DNA from: Gallionella sp.
GTDB lineage: Bacteria; Pseudomonadota; Gammaproteobacteria; Burkholderiales; Gallionellaceae
Reading direction: 5' to 3'
DNA length: 9,816 bases
Assembly (NCBI GenBank): GCA_004298605.1
Contig: SCPW01000403.1
Span: 1-9,816 of the forward strand
This document shows positions 6,898 to 9,816 of this stretch, piece after piece. A model generated the notes under the pieces. That model did not search any database. It was not told the origin of the DNA and worked only from the letters and a program-made list of their open reading frames with translations. The number at the start of each line of letters is the position of its first letter. The stretch's first letter is position 1. The position numbers and the translations under genes were made by a program.

Positions 6898-8094
6898 ATG
6901 GAACAAGAACAGACAAAGCGCATCGTGCTCGGTATCACCGGAGGAATTGCAGCCTACAAGGCGGCCGAGTTGCTGCGCCTGCTGATGAAGCAGGGCATAG
7001 AGGTGCAGGTGGCGATGACGGAGGCGGCGTGCCATTTCATCACGCCGGCCACGATGCAGGGGCTGTCCGGCAAGCCGGTGTTCGCCGGACAGTGGGAGGC
7101 GGGCGCGGCGAACGGCATGGCGCACATCAATCTGAGCCGCGCCGCCGATGCGATTGTGATCGCGCCCGCGACCGCCGATTTTATCGCCAAGCTGGCGCAT
7201 GGGCTGGCGGATGATCTGCTTTCCGCGCTGTGCCTGGCGCGCAATTGCCCGTTGCTTGTCGCTCCGGCGATGAACCGCGAGATGTGGCTGAACGCCGCGA
7301 CACAACGCAACATCGCGCAATTGCTTGCCGATGGCGTGCGGGTGCTGGGGCCGGATAGCGGCGTGCAGGCGTGCGGCGAGGAAGGCATGGGGCGGATGCT
7401 GGAAGCGGAGGATTTGGCGCGCGACATCGCGGCGTTTTTCCAGCCCAAGCCATTCACAGGCAAAAAAATCCTGATTACCGCAGGGCCGACTTACGAGGCG
7501 ATCGACGCGGTGCGCGGCATCACCAACCGCAGCTCCGGCAAAATGGGTTACGCCATCGCGCAGGCCGCACTGGAGTTGGGAGCGGAAGTGGTGCTGGTGT
7601 CCGGGCCGACCGCGCTCGCCAGGCCGCGCGGCGCGCAAGTCGTGGATGTGGTGAGCGCCGCGCAGATGTTCGGGGCGGTGAAACAACACGCCGGCGATTG
7701 CGATGTTTTTATCGGGGTGGCGGCGGTGGCAGACTATCGCGTGGCGCAACCGAGCGAACAAAAAATCAAGAAAAGCTCGGATGCGCTTACGCTGGAACTG
7801 CTGCCCAACCCGGACATTCTGGCTTATGTCGCCAATTTGCCTGACCCGCCGTTCTGCGTGGGCTTCGCTGCAGAGAGCGAAAATCTGATGGAATACGCCG
7901 AGCAAAAACGCCGCGCGAAAAAGCTGCCCTTGCTGGTGGGCAATCTCGCGCAGCGGGCCATCGGCAGCGACGACAACGAACTGGTTTTGTTTGATGGCAG
8001 CGGCAGCCATGTCCTGCCGCGTGCCGGCAAACTCGCGCTGGCGCGCCAATTGATGCAGCACATTACGCAACGTTATGAAGGAGCACAGAAATGA
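6898..8094 (+). CDS. coaBC: Bifunctional phosphopantothenoylcysteine decarboxylase / phosphopantothenate-cysteine ligase
   Basis: A 398-residue, two-domain coenzyme A biosynthesis enzyme of normal length. It joins cysteine to 4'-phosphopantothenate and decarboxylates the product to 4'-phosphopantetheine. The N-terminal FMN-dependent CoaC domain (about 1-180) has TGGIAAYKA (14-22), His76 in [18 protein letters not shown], the PAMNREMW motif (123-130, Asn126) and the catalytic-loop [10 protein letters not shown] with Cys159. The C-terminal CoaB domain (about 188-398) has [22 protein letters not shown] with Asn210, [14 protein letters not shown] (275-281) and Lys289 in the KIKKS stretch. The start at 6898 gives the usual N-terminus; an in-frame ATG at 6886 would add four residues, and neither has a strong ribosome site. 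The stop overlaps the dut start (ATGA), so the genes are translationally coupled. Confidence 0.96.
   Translation: MEQEQTKRIVLGITGGIAAYKAAELLRLLMKQGIEVQVAMTEAACHFITPATMQGLSGKPVFAGQWEAGAANGMAHINLSRAADAIVIAPATADFIAKLAHGLADDLLSALCLARNCPLLVAPAMNREMWLNAATQRNIAQLLADGVRVLGPDSGVQACGEEGMGRMLEAEDLARDIAAFFQPKPFTGKKILITAGPTYEAIDAVRGITNRSSGKMGYAIAQAALELGAEVVLVSGPTALARPRGAQVVDVVSAAQMFGAVKQHAGDCDVFIGVAAVADYRVAQPSEQKIKKSSDALTLELLPNPDILAYVANLPDPPFCVGFAAESENLMEYAEQKRRAKKLPLLVGNLAQRAIGSDDNELVLFDGSGSHVLPRAGKLALARQLMQHITQRYEGAQK
8077..8083 (+). promoter_or_regulatory. Ribosome binding site of dut inside the coaBC 3' end
   Basis: GAAGGAG, 7 nt before the dut ATG, lies within the last codons of coaBC. It is a strong site and allows initiation on dut beyond simple coupling at the ATGA overlap. 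Confidence 0.7.
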
Positions 8095-8546
8095 AACATC
8101 CGACCGTGGACGTCAAAATTCTTGACCATCGTTTGCATGAAAACATGCCCGGGTACGCGACTGCCGGTTCGGCGGGGATCGACCTGCGCGCCTGCATCGA
8201 CAACAACATCGTGATCCAGCCCAAGCAATGCGAGCTCATCCCCAGCGGCATCGCCATCCATCTCGGCAATCCGGGCTATGCCGCAATGATACTGCCGCGC
8301 TCCGGCCTGGGGCACAAGCACGGCATCGTGCTCGGCAACCTGGTCGGCCTGATCGACTCGGATTATCAGGGGCAAATTTTTGTCTCGCTGTGGAACCGCA
8401 GCCAGATTCCTTTCACATTGATGCCGATGGAGCGCATGGCGCAATTGGTCATCGTGCCGGTGATGCAGGCAAAGTTTAATATTGTGGAAGAATTTCCGTT
8501 GAGCGAGCGCGGCAGCGGCGGGTTTGGCAGCACCGGCAAGCATTGA
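8091..8546 (+). CDS. dut: Deoxyuridine 5'-triphosphate nucleotidohydrolase (dUTPase)
   Basis: A 151-residue trimeric-type dUTPase that converts dUTP to dUMP and pyrophosphate, keeping uracil out of DNA and supplying dUMP for thymidylate synthesis. All five family motifs are present: AGIDLRA (28-34), [10 protein letters not shown] (69-78), GLIDSDYQG (85-93, with the catalytic Asp), [11 protein letters not shown] (114-124) and the C-terminal arm [10 protein letters not shown] (140-149). Length is typical for the bacterial enzyme. The start overlaps the coaBC stop by 4 nt and the stop overlaps the cbiX start by 1 nt (TGATG), so it is the middle gene of a coupled operon. The coaBC-dut pairing is common in proteobacteria. 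Confidence 0.96.
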   Translation: MKHPTVDVKILDHRLHENMPGYATAGSAGIDLRACIDNNIVIQPKQCELIPSGIAIHLGNPGYAAMILPRSGLGHKHGIVLGNLVGLIDSDYQGQIFVSLWNRSQIPFTLMPMERMAQLVIVPVMQAKFNIVEEFPLSERGSGGFGSTGKH

Positions 8547-8932
8547 TGCCATCCGCCATCGTGCTGTTCGCGCACGGTGCGCGCGATCCGGAATGGGCCC
8601 AGCCGTTCCATAAAATACGCGAACATCTCCGGCATGAATTGCCCGGTACACCCATCGTGGTGGCGTTTCTCGAATGCATGCAACCCGCACTGGAAAGCGC
8701 GGTTTCCGATCTGGCCGCACAAGGCGTGCGGCGCATCACGCTGATACCGATGTTCCTGGCGCGCGGCGGACATCTCAAGGAAGACTTACCGGAGTTGCTT
8801 GCCGCCATCCGGCAACGGCATCCGGATGTGGCCTTCCAAATCTCACCCGCTATCGGCGAAGTGGATGCCGTCCTGCGCAGCCTGGCCGGTTGGGTGTGCG
8901 CGGAACACCGGTCGGGTTCGCGCGAAAAATAA
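8546..8932 (+). CDS. cbiX: Short CbiX-type sirohydrochlorin chelatase
   Basis: A 128-residue single-domain class II chelatase (CbiX-S / SirB type). It inserts cobalt or iron into sirohydrochlorin, for cobalamin or siroheme respectively. The metal-binding histidines are visible: His10 in LFAHGARDP and His76 in FLARGGHLKEDLP. The pattern of an HGxRD opening followed by a GGH loop is characteristic of the family, and short CbiX proteins act as homodimers. The ATG at 8546 overlaps the dut TGA by one base and has no strong ribosome site of its own, so translation probably depends on dut. A TTG three bases upstream is an alternative start. The metal cannot be decided from this window because no other siroheme or cobalamin gene is present. 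Confidence 0.88.
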   Translation: MPSAIVLFAHGARDPEWAQPFHKIREHLRHELPGTPIVVAFLECMQPALESAVSDLAAQGVRRITLIPMFLARGGHLKEDLPELLAAIRQRHPDVAFQISPAIGEVDAVLRSLAGWVCAEHRSGSREK

Positions 8933-8952
8933 AGCCCGCACAAGGCGGGCTT
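8922..8952 (-). terminator. Intrinsic terminator of the PEGA-domain gene, abutting cbiX
   Basis: An 8-bp GC-rich stem (AAGCCCGC / GCGGGCTT, arms 8932-8939 and 8945-8952, loop 5 nt). On the minus strand it is followed by a T-rich run (TTTATTTTT), the textbook form of a Rho-independent terminator. It lies 22 nt after the stop of the leftward gene. The T-run overlaps the last codons of cbiX. On the plus strand the same stem closes the coaBC-dut-cbiX operon but lacks a T-run there. Confidence 0.8.
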
Positions 8953-8974
8953 CCCATCATCCTTCAATCAACCA

Positions 8975-9816
8975 TCAACGTTCCAGATTCAATTCCACTT
9001 CGGTATTGTCGCCCTTGCGCACCGACACTTTTTCGGTGACCATCCGGTAGCCTTCCAGCTTCACGCTGGCCGCATATATGCCGGGTTCCAATTCCAGGCG
9101 CAACGGGGACAGGCCGTAGTACACTCCATCCAGATACACCTTGGCGCGCGGCGGGTTGGTGTTCACCAGCAACAATCCCGCAGTGGCGCTGGCGCGCGGT
9201 GTATATGCGGGCGGAGGAGCCGGGCTGGCGGGCGGGGCGGCATAAACCGGCGCCGCAGTTACGGGAGTTGCGGGGGTCGCAGGTGCGGGCTTCGCGGCAG
9301 CAGGGGCAGCATAGATTGTCACGCCGGGAATCGTCTTGGTGCCCGGCGTCAGGTTGAACAATCCCGGTTGCGTTGCCATCAGCGACGCGTTGACCGCCTC
9401 GACCGTTTTATCGCTGGCGACACGTAGCTCCTTGTTCAGGTAGGCGACCACATCATCTTTGTTGTTGCCGGAAACGCCGGCAAAGCGGTCGTTCTTTTCC
9501 GTTACCAGACCCGACCACACCACTTTCCCGGTGGCCGATTCCTTCAGCGTAGTTTCAATCGCAATATTGATTTCGTCGCGATTTTTGACGTTCAGGGTCA
9601 AGTCTTTAACCGTTCCGGACACCTCGAACATGGCGCCGCCGCTTTCCAGCACCTGATAGCCTTCCGAAGCAAACCGTTTTTTGATCGCCGCCGTAACGAG
9701 GGTCGCGATTTCCTGGTCGAGCAGCAATTGCCCGCCGTCCACGCCGCGGACGCGGTTCGTGGCCGTTCCCAGCAGGCGGGGGTTGCCCGCTTTGCGCTGG
9801 TCCACATACTTGCTGA
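8975..9816 (-). CDS. PEGA-domain protein, probably an envelope lipoprotein (5' end outside window)
   Basis: The frame is open to the window edge, so this is a partial gene of at least 280 codons; the GTG at 9805 is probably internal. Counting from that GTG, residues about 15-145 form an alpha/beta region (LLLDQEIATLVTAAI, then FEVSGTVKDLTLNV, then TGKVVWSGLVTEKNDRF). It resembles YajG-like or transport-auxiliary lipoproteins of the outer membrane, a weak similarity made by eye. Residues about 165-210 are an Ala/Pro-rich flexible linker. Residues about 208-276 are a PEGA domain: NTNPPRAKVYLDGVYYGLSPL, then LEPGIYAASVKLEGYRM. PEGA domains are beta-rich modules of surface or cell-wall-associated proteins. 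A signal peptide would lie in the missing part, so export is inferred. It is convergent with cbiX and has a good terminator. Confidence 0.75.
   Translation of the reverse strand, partial: SKYVDQRKAGNPRLLGTATNRVRGVDGGQLLLDQEIATLVTAAIKKRFASEGYQVLESGGAMFEVSGTVKDLTLNVKNRDEINIAIETTLKESATGKVVWSGLVTEKNDRFAGVSGNNKDDVVAYLNKELRVASDKTVEAVNASLMATQPGLFNLTPGTKTIPGVTIYAAPAAAKPAPATPATPVTAAPVYAAPPASPAPPPAYTPRASATAGLLLVNTNPPRAKVYLDGVYYGLSPLRLELEPGIYAASVKLEGYRMVTEKVSVRKGDNTEVELNLER

Noticed and set aside
6205..8070. 621-codon minus-strand open frame opposite coaBC and radC
   Set aside because: It lies antisense to two genes with complete family motifs. The composition (His/Arg/Gln-rich) is that of an antisense shadow, with no recognisable domain.

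Overview
The window looks like chromosomal DNA of a GC-rich betaproteobacterium. The compact coaBC-dut-cbiX operon divergent from radC, and the overall protein style, suggest the Nitrosomonadales/Gallionellaceae side of that class. This placement is an inference from gene content and protein flavour, because no rRNA or other taxonomic marker is present. No tRNA, rRNA, CRISPR array, transposase or integrase gene was seen.

Layout. (1) Positions 98-2991, minus strand: three genes read leftwards. They are an EAL-type cyclic-di-GMP phosphodiesterase with a CBS-pair region, a PlsC-family acyltransferase (OlsA-like) whose start overlaps the phosphodiesterase stop by 8 nt, and a GNAT-like OlsB-family N-acyltransferase. 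The two acyltransferases are a plausible pair for an ornithine-lipid-type aminolipid. (2) Positions 3181-6048, plus strand: a lone 955-residue protein that joins a peptidoglycan-binding domain, a GH19 chitinase/lysozyme-like domain, a papain-like C1A cysteine protease and an alpha/beta serine hydrolase. Recognisable catalytic residues are present in all three enzymes. It has no obvious signal peptide and no partner gene. This is the most unusual item in the window and a candidate multi-enzyme antibacterial or predatory effector. (3) Positions 6107-6163: a perfect 27-bp-arm inverted repeat between the convergent effector-like gene and radC. (4) Positions 6189-6863, minus: radC. (5) Positions 6898-8932, plus: coaBC, dut and cbiX, each overlapping the next by 1-4 nt, so a translationally coupled housekeeping operon for coenzyme A, dUTP removal and sirohydrochlorin metalation. 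(6) Positions 8975 to the window end, minus: a PEGA-domain envelope-type protein whose N-terminus lies outside the window. Its intrinsic terminator sits against the cbiX stop.

The housekeeping genes look intact. The accessory interest lies in the four-domain hydrolase, in the phosphodiesterase that ends exactly where a GGDEF domain would begin, and in the phosphodiesterase-acyltransferase gene coupling.
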